Shown one piece after another: positions 52,339 to 60,683 of a stretch of 64,000 bases of DNA (positions within the stretch are counted from its first letter, which is position 1; every line of letters starts with the position of its first letter). The notes beneath the pieces were generated by a model. That model had not been told where the DNA came from and searched no databases. It saw nothing but the letters and a program-made list of their open reading frames with translations. This stretch comes from an uncultured Alphaproteobacteria bacterium (GTDB lineage Bacteria; Pseudomonadota; Alphaproteobacteria; GCA-2731375). The position numbers were made by a program, and so were the translations under genes. Where the stretch lies: contig CATOSZ010000018.1 of assembly GCA_951812805.1 (NCBI GenBank), positions 22,836-86,835 on the forward strand, given 5' to 3'.

Positions 52339-54752
52339 AGCGACAGGCCCGCGTGGTCATCGTCGGCGGCGGGGTCGCCGGCTGCTCGACCGCCTATCAC
52401 CTGGCGGCCAAGGGCTGGGGCGACATCGTCCTGCTGGAGCGGGACGAGCTCACCTCCGGCTCGACCTGGCATGCGGCGGGCAACTGCCCGACCTATTCGA
52501 CCAGCTACAACATCATGCGGCTGCAGGCCTATAGCGTCTTCCTCTACCAGCGCCTGGAAGAGCTGACCGGCCAGCCGGTCGGCCACCACATGACCGGCAG
52601 CGTCCGCCTGGCGCAGAGCGCTGAGCGAATGGCCGAGTTCCGCCATATCGCCGCCATGGCCGGCCACCAGGGACTGGCCTACGAGCTGCTGGACCTCGAC
52701 GGCCTCCGGGAGCGCTATCCACCGATCCGCACGCACGGGCTCGAAGGCGCGCTTTGGGACCCCTACGACGGCCACATCGACCCGAGCCAGCTGACCCAGG
52801 CGCTGGCCAAGGGCGCACGGGACGGCGGCGTGGAGATCCAGCGCCAATGCCCGGTGACGGCGATCGCGCGCACCGCGTCCGGCGCCTGGCGGGTGACGAC
52901 GCCCAAGGGGGAGGTCACGGCGGAGATCCTGATCAACGCCGCCGGCTACCGGGCGCACGAGGTCGCGGCGATGACCGGCCTGCGTCTGCCCATGGTGTCG
53001 ATGGAACACCAGTATCTGGTGACCGAGGCGGTGGCGAGCCTGGAAGGCCGGGAGACCATGCTGCCGCTGCTGCGTGATCCCGACGATTCCTACTACCTGC
53101 GCCAGGAACGCGGCGGCCTGATCCTCGGCCCCTACGAGTTTAACTGCCGGACCTGGGCCGAGGACGGGGTGCCGCCCGACTTCGGCATGGAGTTGTTGCC
53201 GCCCGACCTCGACCGGTTGGAGAGCTATATCGAGAACGCCATCGCCCGGGTCCCGCCGCTCGGCGAGAGCGGCGTGCGCAACACCATCAACGGGCCGATC
53301 CCCTATACGCCGGACGGCCTGCCGCTGGTCGGCCCGGCGACGGGACAGCCGAACCACTATCTCTGTGCCGCCTTCAGCTTCGGCATCGTGCAGGGCGGCG
53401 GCGCCGGCAAGCTGCTGGCCGACATCATCGTCGAGGGCGAGGGTGAGTGGGATACCTGGGAGATCGATCCGCGCCGCTTCGGCGCCTACGCCACCAAGCG
53501 CTACGCGGTGCAGAAGGCGGTCGAACTCTACAGCCACGAATACGCCACGGCGTTTCCGCACGACGAATGGCCGGCGGGCCGGCCGGCCCGGCGCACCCCG
53601 CTTTATGAAGCCCTGAAGGCCAAGGGCGCCCGCTTCGGCGCACGGGGCGGCTGGGAACGGGCGACCTGGTTCGTGCCGGCGGGGGCGGACGGCGAACGGC
53701 GGCCGAGCTTCCGCCACACCAACTGGTTCGAGGCGATCGGCGCCGAATGCCGCGCGGTGCGGGAGCGGGCGGGCGTCCTCGACCTCGGCGGCTTCGCCAA
53801 ATTCAGGGTCGAGGGTCGGGACGCCGCCGCCATGCTGGGCCGCATCGTCGCCGGGCGCCTGCCCCGCGTCGGCCGCATCGCGCTTGCCTACGCCTGCCTC
53901 GAAAGCGGCCACGTGGTCTCCGAGTTCACCGTCACCCGCCTCGCCGAGGACCGCTTCTACATCGCCTCGGCTGCCGCGGCGGAGGAGCACGACCTGGACC
54001 TACTGCGCGCCCGGGTACCGGCGGGTGCGGAGGTGCGCATCGACAACGTCACGGGACACTACGGCACCCTGATCGTGGCCGGACCGAAATCGCGCGATGT
54101 GCTGGCCCGGGTGACGGAGGCCGATCTCACGAACGCGGCCTTCCCCTGGCTGACGGCGCAATGGATCACCGTCGGCTTCGCCGAAGCCCTGGCGATCCGC
54201 GTCAACTATGTGGGCGAGCTCGGCTGGGAGCTGCACCTGCCGATGGCGCATATGGCGACGGTCTACGAGGACGTGATGGCGGCGGGCGCCGACGCGGGCA
54301 TCGTGGATTTCGGCATGTATGCAATGGACTCCCTGCGCCTGGAAAAGGCCTACCCGGCCTGGAAGCTGGAACTCACCAGCGAGTACACGCCGTTGGAAGC
54401 CGGGTTGGAGCGCTTCGTCCGCCTGGACAAGCCGGACTTCGTCGGCCGCGCGGCGTTGCAGCGGGAGATGCAGACGGGCTCGACCCGGCGGCTCGTCTGC
54501 CTGACGCTCGACCCGGGCGACGCGGATCCGATGACCAATGCCCCCGTCTGGTCCGGCGCGCGCCGCGTCGGCATCGTCACCTCGGGCGGGCATGGTCACA
54601 CGATCGGTCGCGCCATCGCGCTTGCCTATGTCGAAACCGAGGCGCTCGAAGACGGGGCGGAGCTGGAGGTCGAAGTCCTGGGCGAACGCCGCCCGGCCAC
54701 CCTCTCTCCAGGCGCGCCGCACGATCCGGAGAACATGCGGCTTCGCGCCTGA
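52335..54752 (+). CDS. Dimethylglycine/sarcosine dehydrogenase-like flavoprotein with GcvT domain
   Basis: An 805-residue two-part enzyme. The N-terminal half is a DAO-type FAD domain ('VVIVGGGVAGCSTAYHLAAK', then 'SGSTWHAAGNCPTYSTSYN', the latter with the His used for covalent FAD in relatives). The C-terminal half (from about 430) is an aminomethyltransferase/GcvT fold ('YVGELGWELHLPMAHMATVY', 'GMYAMDSLRLEKAYPAWKLE'), which captures formaldehyde on tetrahydrofolate. Such enzymes demethylate dimethylglycine or sarcosine. It is coupled to the MttB-family gene by a 4-nt overlap, giving a stepwise demethylation route. Confidence 0.93.
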   Translation: MKRQARVVIVGGGVAGCSTAYHLAAKGWGDIVLLERDELTSGSTWHAAGNCPTYSTSYNIMRLQAYSVFLYQRLEELTGQPVGHHMTGSVRLAQSAERMAEFRHIAAMAGHQGLAYELLDLDGLRERYPPIRTHGLEGALWDPYDGHIDPSQLTQALAKGARDGGVEIQRQCPVTAIARTASGAWRVTTPKGEVTAEILINAAGYRAHEVAAMTGLRLPMVSMEHQYLVTEAVASLEGRETMLPLLRDPDDSYYLRQERGGLILGPYEFNCRTWAEDGVPPDFGMELLPPDLDRLESYIENAIARVPPLGESGVRNTINGPIPYTPDGLPLVGPATGQPNHYLCAAFSFGIVQGGGAGKLLADIIVEGEGEWDTWEIDPRRFGAYATKRYAVQKAVELYSHEYATAFPHDEWPAGRPARRTPLYEALKAKGARFGARGGWERATWFVPAGADGERRPSFRHTNWFEAIGAECRAVRERAGVLDLGGFAKFRVEGRDAAAMLGRIVAGRLPRVGRIALAYACLESGHVVSEFTVTRLAEDRFYIASAAAAEEHDLDLLRARVPAGAEVRIDNVTGHYGTLIVAGPKSRDVLARVTEADLTNAAFPWLTAQWITVGFAEALAIRVNYVGELGWELHLPMAHMATVYEDVMAAGADAGIVDFGMYAMDSLRLEKAYPAWKLELTSEYTPLEAGLERFVRLDKPDFVGRAALQREMQTGSTRRLVCLTLDPGDADPMTNAPVWSGARRVGIVTSGGHGHTIGRAIALAYVETEALEDGAELEVEVLGERRPATLSPGAPHDPENMRLRA

Positions 54753-54829
54753 CGCTGTTTGCGCCGATTTTCGGATCGATGGTCATTGATGGATTTGCGA
54801 TCTCACGCGGGGTAGCATGAGCGATAGTC

Positions 54830-55288
54830 ATGCGCAGCATTGAACTGTTCTGGAGAGGGATGTTGCCAGAAATCGCACCTGTTGGACTACGCGTCGCCGG
54901 CGGGATAATTGATTTTATTTTGTCGGTAGTATTGCTATTGTTATTTTCTTGGCTATCGGGGCTCGGCACGGTTTTCGAGGACGAAACACAGTCTGGCATA
55001 ATGATTTCCGGCATTCCGCTCCTGGTGGGATGCCTCTTTGTCATTTTGGTTTTCGCCACCATGGAGGCGGCCCTCGGCTGGACGCCCGGTAAATTTCTCT
55101 TCGGCACTCGGGTCACCGACAGGCAAGGCGGAAGGATCGGGATTGTCGCGGCGCTGGCCCGAAACCTGTTGCGTTTCGTCGATGGCATTGCGTTCTATCT
55201 GGTCGGGACCATCATTGCTCGGATCGACCGTCAGAATCGCCGCCTGGGCGACATCGTCGCGCGCACTCTTGTGGTGCGGGACGAATGA
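54830..55288 (+). CDS. RDD-family membrane protein
   Basis: A 152-residue protein with RDD features: an Arg in 'VGLRVAGGIIDFILSVVLLL' with Asp in the first helix, two further membrane helices ('IPLLVGCLFVILVFATMEAA', 'FVDGIAFYLVGTIIARIDRQ'), and 'LGWTPGKFLFGTRVTDRQGG' and 'NRRLGDIVARTLVV' between and after. RDD proteins are three-helix inner-membrane proteins with roles in transport or ion balance. The 5' third is much AT-richer than the neighbourhood, hinting at recent arrival. Confidence 0.85.
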   Translation: MRSIELFWRGMLPEIAPVGLRVAGGIIDFILSVVLLLLFSWLSGLGTVFEDETQSGIMISGIPLLVGCLFVILVFATMEAALGWTPGKFLFGTRVTDRQGGRIGIVAALARNLLRFVDGIAFYLVGTIIARIDRQNRRLGDIVARTLVVRDE

Positions 55289-55425
55289 TCGTTCACGGCT
55301 GAAGTCTTGCCGTGGCGTTGGAATGGACGACGTCATGGGGCGATGGCGGATTTCGCAGTGGCCGTAGTCTCGGCCTTCCGCCTCCGTTAAGCTCCTCGAG
55401 AAATGCTGTAGGGAGGAGTGAGACG

Positions 55426-56322
55426 ATGTCGAGTCATGCGACGGGCGATGGCGGGATTCCGCCGCGGGATGCGGGCGCGCGGGGGCTGACCCGGGTGATG
55501 ACGCTGGGCGGCGCCTACGGCACGCGAAACCATACCGTGCACGGCCTGCGCGCGCAGAAGGGCAAGCGGGTCCTGGTCGAGACGCTGCCCTTTTCGCCGG
55601 AAGAGGCGGCGGCGGCGGAACAGGCCGGCGTCGACACCATGAAGGTGCGCTTCGATCCGAACATGCCGGAGACGGCGGCGGCCTGCCGGCGGGCAGCACC
55701 CAATACGTTCATGGCCTTCTCCGTGCCCCTGGTGGCCGCGGCGAGCGAGGTCGAGGCGGTTCGCCTCGGCTATCAGGCGATGGCGCTCGGCGCCGACGCG
55801 ATCATGTGCCAATGGAGCGCGAAGTTCGTCGCCGCCGCCGCCGACGCCGGCATTCCGATCCAGGGCCACGCCGGGCTGGTGCCACGCAAGAGCACCTGGA
55901 CCGGCGGCCTGCGCGCGGTCGGCAAGACGCTGGACGAAGCACTCTGGGTCTATAGGGAAATCAAGCAGCTGGAGGAGGCCGGCGCCTACGCGGTCGAGGT
56001 CGAGGTCATTCCCGAAGAACTGCTGGTCGAGATTTCCAAGCGCACGACCTTGATGACCTCGTCCATCGGGGCGGGCAGCGGCGGCGACATCCAGTTCCTC
56101 TTCGCCGACGACATCCTCGGCAACAACCCGCCGCCCTATCCCCGTCACTCCAAGCAGTATCGCCATCTCTACAAGATGAAGGAAGAGATGCAGAAGGAAC
56201 GCGTCGCCGGCTTCACCGAGTTCGTCGAGGACGTGCGCGGCGGCGCCTTCCCGGGCCCCGAGTACGTCATCCGGGCCCCGGACGGCCTGATCGGCGAGTT
56301 CCTGGGGGCCCTGGATGAATAA
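55426..56322 (+). CDS. PanB-like (ketopantoate hydroxymethyltransferase-related) enzyme
   Basis: A 298-residue TIM-barrel protein. Motifs parallel those of PanB: 'IPIQGHAGLVPRKSTWTGGL' for the GHxGLTPQ region, 'GAYAVEVEVIPEELLVEISK' for the catalytic-glutamate strand, and 'SSIGAGSGGDIQFLFADDIL' for GIGAG-CDGQ. The early metal-binding segment differs from canonical PanB, so substrate may differ. GGGAGGAG precedes ATG 55426; an open frame upstream is ignored. A tailing 'RHSKQYRHLYKMKEEMQKER' is typical of the PanB-like group found with methyl-transfer genes. It ends 32 bp before an ISAs1 element. Confidence 0.8.
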   Translation: MSSHATGDGGIPPRDAGARGLTRVMTLGGAYGTRNHTVHGLRAQKGKRVLVETLPFSPEEAAAAEQAGVDTMKVRFDPNMPETAAACRRAAPNTFMAFSVPLVAAASEVEAVRLGYQAMALGADAIMCQWSAKFVAAAADAGIPIQGHAGLVPRKSTWTGGLRAVGKTLDEALWVYREIKQLEEAGAYAVEVEVIPEELLVEISKRTTLMTSSIGAGSGGDIQFLFADDILGNNPPPYPRHSKQYRHLYKMKEEMQKERVAGFTEFVEDVRGGAFPGPEYVIRAPDGLIGEFLGALDE

Positions 56323-56354
56323 GAACCGCGCCGGGTATCGTCAACCCCCCGTGC

Positions 56355-57563
56355 CAGGGGAATCGCATTTGGAATTGCCTTGACGTGCGTGTTTGATCTT
56401 GAGGTATTGGCGCGAATCGATTCTACCCGGTCTTTTCACGGGTGGAGGTTGCGATGGAAGGCTTTCTGGAGTGCTTTGAGGGTCTCGAGGATCCGCGGAC
56501 TGGCAATGCCGGGCGTCACGATCTGCTGGAGATCTTGACGATCGCCCTGTGCACGGTCCTCTCGGGCGGTCAGACGGCGGTCGACATGGCGATCTTCGCG
56601 CGTGAAAAGGAGGCGTTCCTGCGGGAATTTCTCGTACTCGAACATGGCGTGCCGAGCCACGACACCTTCAGCCGGGTGTTCCGGTTGCTGGATCCGGAGG
56701 CGTTCGGCGCCTGCTTCCAGCGCTTCATGGCGCGCTTTTCCGAGACCTGCCAAGGGGTCATTGCGATCGACGGCAAGGTGGTGCGGCGATCCTACGACAA
56801 GGCGAGCGGCACGTCGGCGCTGCATATGGTCTCGGCCTGGGGCTGTGATCAGCGGCTGGTGTTGGGGCAAGTCGCCACCGACGCCAAGTCCAACGAGATC
56901 ACCGCCGTGCCGAAGCTGTTGAAACTATTGAGCCTCGAGGGGACGATCGTGACCGTGGACGCCCTCAATTGCCAGCGCGCCATCGCCAGCCAGATTATCG
57001 AGCAGGGGGGTGACTACGCCCTGGCGTTGAAGGGCAATCAAGGCACGCTGCATGACGACGTGAGAACCTTCCTCGACGATCCGAAAGCCGAAGCGACCAC
57101 CACCGACACCACGGTCGATGGCGATCATGGCCGCATCGAGACCCGTGCCGCTCTCGTCTCCAGCCACGTCGAGTGGCTGCAAGAGCGCCATCATTGGCCG
57201 GGCCTGAAGGCGGTCGCCAAAGTCACCCGGACCCGCGAGTGCGCGGAGAAGACGTCGAGCGAAACCGCCTACTACCTGCTCAGCCAGCCGCTCGACGCCG
57301 AGCGCTTCAATCCCGTTGCCCGGGCGCACTGGGGGGTCGAAAACCGCCTGCACTGGTGCCTCGATGTCCAAATGAACGAAGACCAAGACAGAACCCGCAA
57401 GGACAATGGACCGCACAATCTCGCCGTCCTGCGCCACATGGCGCTCAATGTCATGCGAAAGGATCCACGAAAAGACTCGCTGCGCGCCAAGTTCAAAATC
57501 GCCGCTTGGAACAACGACTATCTCCTGTCACTCCTCGGCAAATTCTGAAATGCGATTGCCCTG
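56355..57563 (+). mobile_element. ISAs1-family insertion sequence, 1209 bp
   Basis: The left end CAGGGGAATCGCATTT (56355-56370) and the right end (reverse strand, 57563-57548) CAGGGCAATCGCATTT match at 15 of 16 positions. One intact transposase gene lies inside. No 8-10-bp target duplication is visible at the ends (left flank ...CCCCGTGC, right flank CCTTCTCG...), and the aminotransferase gene at the right end loses its 3' part exactly at base 57563/57564. This suggests an IS-mediated adjacent deletion after insertion. Confidence 0.88.
56454..57548 (+). CDS. ISAs1-family transposase
   Basis: A 364-residue transposase of the DDE type (DUF4338/ISAs1 family). It starts 'MEGFLECFEGLEDPRTGNAG', with 'HDLLEILTIALCTVLSGGQT' (H-repeat-associated N-terminus), 'VIAIDGKVVRRSYDKASGTS' containing the first Asp, 'TIVTVDALNCQRAIASQIIE' containing the second, and 'HWGVENRLHWCLDVQMNEDQ' with the Glu. 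All three acidic residues appear intact. GGTGGAGG precedes the ATG; a GTG 12 nt upstream is less likely. The frame is complete, so the element may be mobile. Confidence 0.93.
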   Translation: MEGFLECFEGLEDPRTGNAGRHDLLEILTIALCTVLSGGQTAVDMAIFAREKEAFLREFLVLEHGVPSHDTFSRVFRLLDPEAFGACFQRFMARFSETCQGVIAIDGKVVRRSYDKASGTSALHMVSAWGCDQRLVLGQVATDAKSNEITAVPKLLKLLSLEGTIVTVDALNCQRAIASQIIEQGGDYALALKGNQGTLHDDVRTFLDDPKAEATTTDTTVDGDHGRIETRAALVSSHVEWLQERHHWPGLKAVAKVTRTRECAEKTSSETAYYLLSQPLDAERFNPVARAHWGVENRLHWCLDVQMNEDQDRTRKDNGPHNLAVLRHMALNVMRKDPRKDSLRAKFKIAAWNNDYLLSLLGKF

Positions 57564-58476
57564 CCTTCTCGGCGGCGGCATCGAAATCCAGCAACTCCAG
57601 CACGTCGGCCCGGCCGGCGACCGCGCCGCCCGGCAGGCCGCCCGCCAGGATCTTCGCCAGGCTGGTGAGGTCCGGCGTTACGCCATAATGCGCCTGGGCG
57701 CCGCCGGGCGAGACCCGGAACCCGGTGACCACCTCGTCGAAGATCAACATCACGCCGTGCGCCCGAGTTACCTCCCGAAGGCCCGCGAGAAAGTCGCCGT
57801 CGAGCGGGATCTGCCCGGAACTGGCACCGGTCGGCTCCAGGATCACGGCGGCGATATCGCCGTCCGCCTCCAGCAGTCCGGCGACGGCATCGACATCGTC
57901 CGCCGGGAGCAGCACGGTGTTCTGGGCGATCTCCGCCAGCACGCCGGGCGTTGCCGTGCCGTCGAAGTGATCGCCGACGCCGAAGGCGACATGGTCGCTC
58001 CAGCCATGGAAGTGGCCGTGAAAGCGCAGGATCTTCGCACGTCCCGTGAAGGCCCGCGCCAGGCGCAGCGCCATCAGGTTGGCTTCCGTACCGGACGAGG
58101 TGAAGCGAACCGTTTCGGCGCTCGGCACCATCTCGCGCACCAGGGCGCCCCAGCGCACCTCGAGCTCGTGGCCGGCGCCGAAATGGGTGCCGCGCTCCAT
58201 CTGCCGGGCGACGGCCTCGACCACCTCCGCCCGGCCATGGCCCAGCAGCAGGGCGCCGTGGCCGCCGTAGAAGTCGACATACTCGTTGCCGTCCGCATCC
58301 CACTTCCGCGGCCCCTTGGCATGGTCGACATAGATGCCGTAGGGCAGCAGGCGGCGGGAATCATGGGTAATGCCGCTCGGGAAACTCTCCCGGGCCTCGC
58401 GGCTCAGCCGTTCGGAGGCGGGCGTGCGTTCGCGGTAGGCGGCGACGACGCGGGAATTCGACGAGGTGGCGTCCAT
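57493..58476 (-). pseudogene. Class-III aminotransferase (glutamate-1-semialdehyde-aminomutase-like), truncated by ISAs1
   Basis: The host-derived part (58476 to 57564, about 304 residues) is a PLP aminotransferase: 'FPSGITHDSRRLLPYGIYVD', 'VRFTSSGTEANLMALRLARA', 'FDEVVTGFRVSPGGAQAHYG' and the PLP lysine in 'LTSLAKILAGGLPGGAVAGR'. The frame then enters the IS right end and stops after about 23 foreign residues (ending SRCSKRRF). A normal protein needs roughly 120 more residues, including the small domain, so it is almost certainly inactive. The missing part is not on the other side of the IS. The start is 5 nt after the HyuA stop. Confidence 0.9.
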
Positions 58477-58481
58477 GGGGT

Positions 58482-60560
58482 CTATCCTTTGCGGGCGAGC
58501 AGAATGTTGTTCCACGCATCGAGGCGGGCCGTCCAGTCCGGCGGCACCACGGTCGTGCTGTCGTATTCCTCGACGACGAGGGGTCCCGGCCGGGCCCGCT
58601 CGTCGAGGGCGCCGCGACCCAGGATCGCGGTCTCGACCCAGCCCGTCTCGGGCCCAAAATAGACCCGCCGGTCGGCCGCCGCGCGCGGGGCCGCCTCGAG
58701 CCGGATCGACGGCGGCAGGCGCGGCCGGTCCGACAGGCCCCGGCCGACGACCTTCAGGGTGACGAACTGTACCTCTTCCCCGTCCGAGCGATAGCCGAAG
58801 ATCGCCTCGTGCGCCCGGGCGAAGTCCTCCGCCAGGCGGGCCAGCGCGGCATCGTCGATCGCTCCTTCCGGCAACGGCAGGGCAAGTGGCGCGTTCTGCG
58901 AGACGTATTTGATCTCCGCCGTCGCCTCGAAGGCGCGGGCCGCCGGCGCGTATCCGTCCGTGGCGACCAGCGCATCCGCCTCCCGGCGCAGCGCCGCCAC
59001 CTCCGCCGCGACCGCCGCCCCCTCGCCGAGCGGCTGCCAGAAGGCGCGGATACATTGATGCTCGACGTCGGCGAACAGCAGGCCCAACGCGGAGAAGATG
59101 CCGGCCGCCGGCGGCACCAGAACTTCGATGGCGCCCAGCGCCTCGGCGAGGCCGGTGACATGGACGCCGCCGTTGCCGCCGAAGGCGATCAGCGGAAAGC
59201 GTGCGGGATCGAGGCCGCGCTCCGAACTGACGGCGCCGAGCGCCCGCATCATCCGCGCGTTGGCGATTTGGTGGATGCCGTGCGCGGCCCCGGTGGCGTC
59301 ATGGCCGATCGCCGCGGCGATTTCGCCGATCGCACGGGCCGCCGCCTCTGGGTCGAGCGCGAGGTCGCCGCCGACCAGCGCATCCGGGTTCAACAGGCCC
59401 AGCAGCAGGTTGGCATCCGTCACCGTCGCCGCGCTGCCGCCCCGGCCATAGCAGGCCGGTCCCGGATCGGCGCCGGCGCTCCTGGGTCCGACCTGCAGGC
59501 CGCCGCCCGGATCGATCCAGGCGATGGAACCGCCGCCGGCGCCGACCTCGGCGATATCGATGGTCGGTGCCTGCACCACATAGCCGCCGCCCCGTACCAT
59601 GCGATGGCCGAGTGCCGCCTCCCCGCCGACCTCGGTCTCGGGCGCCAGTGCGAAGGCGCCGTCGACGATCAGCGTCGCCTTTGCCGTGGTCCCGCCCATA
59701 TCGAAGACGATGGCATCGGCGATGGCGTGCCGCTCGGCAAGACGGCGGGCACCCACCACACCGGCGGCGGGACCGGACTCGATGACGAAGATCGGCTTCT
59801 CCGCCGCCAGCGCCGCCGGCAACACGCCGCCGTTCGACTGCATGATGTTGAGCGGGGCGGGAATGCCCAGGCCGGCAAGCCGTTCCGAGAGGCGGCGGGC
59901 ATAGCCCTCGATCACCGGGCGGATATAGGCGTTGACGACGGTGGTGCTGGTCCGCTCGTACTCCTGAATTTGCGGCACCAGCTCGCTGGAGACGGTGACC
60001 GGCACGCCCGGCAGTTCGCGGCGCAGGATCTCCGCCGCGCGGGCCTCGTGCCGGCCATCGACATAGGCGTTGATGAAACAGACGGCGATCGCCTCGACCC
60101 CCGCACCCGCCAATCGCCGGGCGAGCTCGCGGACGCCCGCTTCGTCGAGCGGTTGGACGATGGTGCCGTCGGCGCCGATCCGCTCCGCCACTTCGAAGCG
60201 CAGGCGCCGCTCGACCAGGGCGTCCGGCTTGCGGAAGGAAACGTCGTAGAGGCGGGGGGAGCGGAAGCGGGCGATCTCCAGCACGTCGCGAAAGCCCGCG
60301 GTGGTGATCAGGGCCACGGTGACGCCCTGGCGTTCGATGATGGCGTTGGTGGCGACGGTGGTGCCGTGGGCGACCTCGTCTATGTCGGCGGCGGCGATAC
60401 CGCTCTCGGCCAGCAGGGTGGCGACGCCCGCTTCGATCGCGCGGCTGTAGTCGTCCGGGCTGGACAGCACCTTCTTCGACACCAGCCGCCCGTCGTCGCC
60501 GAGCAGGGCGATATCGGTGAAGGTCCCGCCGATGTCGATACCGAGACGCCAACCACTCAT
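58482..60560 (-). CDS. Hydantoinase/oxoprolinase A subunit (HyuA)
   Basis: A 692-residue ATP-dependent enzyme of the N-methylhydantoinase/5-oxoprolinase/acetone carboxylase family. The ASKHA nucleotide motif opens it: 'RLGIDIGGTFTDIALLGDDG'. Then 'EVAHGTTVATNAIIERQG', 'YERTSTTVVNAYIRPVIEGY', 'GGTTAKATLIVDG' and 'FGGNGGVHVTGLAEALGAIE' follow in normal order, so it is complete. The usual B subunit (HyuB) is missing downstream, where the truncated aminotransferase and IS lie, so it may have been removed by the deletion. Substrate unknown. Confidence 0.92.
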   Translation of the reverse strand: MSGWRLGIDIGGTFTDIALLGDDGRLVSKKVLSSPDDYSRAIEAGVATLLAESGIAAADIDEVAHGTTVATNAIIERQGVTVALITTAGFRDVLEIARFRSPRLYDVSFRKPDALVERRLRFEVAERIGADGTIVQPLDEAGVRELARRLAGAGVEAIAVCFINAYVDGRHEARAAEILRRELPGVPVTVSSELVPQIQEYERTSTTVVNAYIRPVIEGYARRLSERLAGLGIPAPLNIMQSNGGVLPAALAAEKPIFVIESGPAAGVVGARRLAERHAIADAIVFDMGGTTAKATLIVDGAFALAPETEVGGEAALGHRMVRGGGYVVQAPTIDIAEVGAGGGSIAWIDPGGGLQVGPRSAGADPGPACYGRGGSAATVTDANLLLGLLNPDALVGGDLALDPEAAARAIGEIAAAIGHDATGAAHGIHQIANARMMRALGAVSSERGLDPARFPLIAFGGNGGVHVTGLAEALGAIEVLVPPAAGIFSALGLLFADVEHQCIRAFWQPLGEGAAVAAEVAALRREADALVATDGYAPAARAFEATAEIKYVSQNAPLALPLPEGAIDDAALARLAEDFARAHEAIFGYRSDGEEVQFVTLKVVGRGLSDRPRLPPSIRLEAAPRAAADRRVYFGPETGWVETAILGRGALDERARPGPLVVEEYDSTTVVPPDWTARLDAWNNILLARKG

Positions 60561-60683
60561 CGTGTCGCCTGCCCGCCCTCGCGAAGCCCGCCGCTCCGCT
60601 CTTCGCCCTCACTCTAGCAGAACGGCCGCCAACACGAGGGGAGGCTATTCGTCATGCCCGCGGCCTCGGGATTCCCGCCCCGA

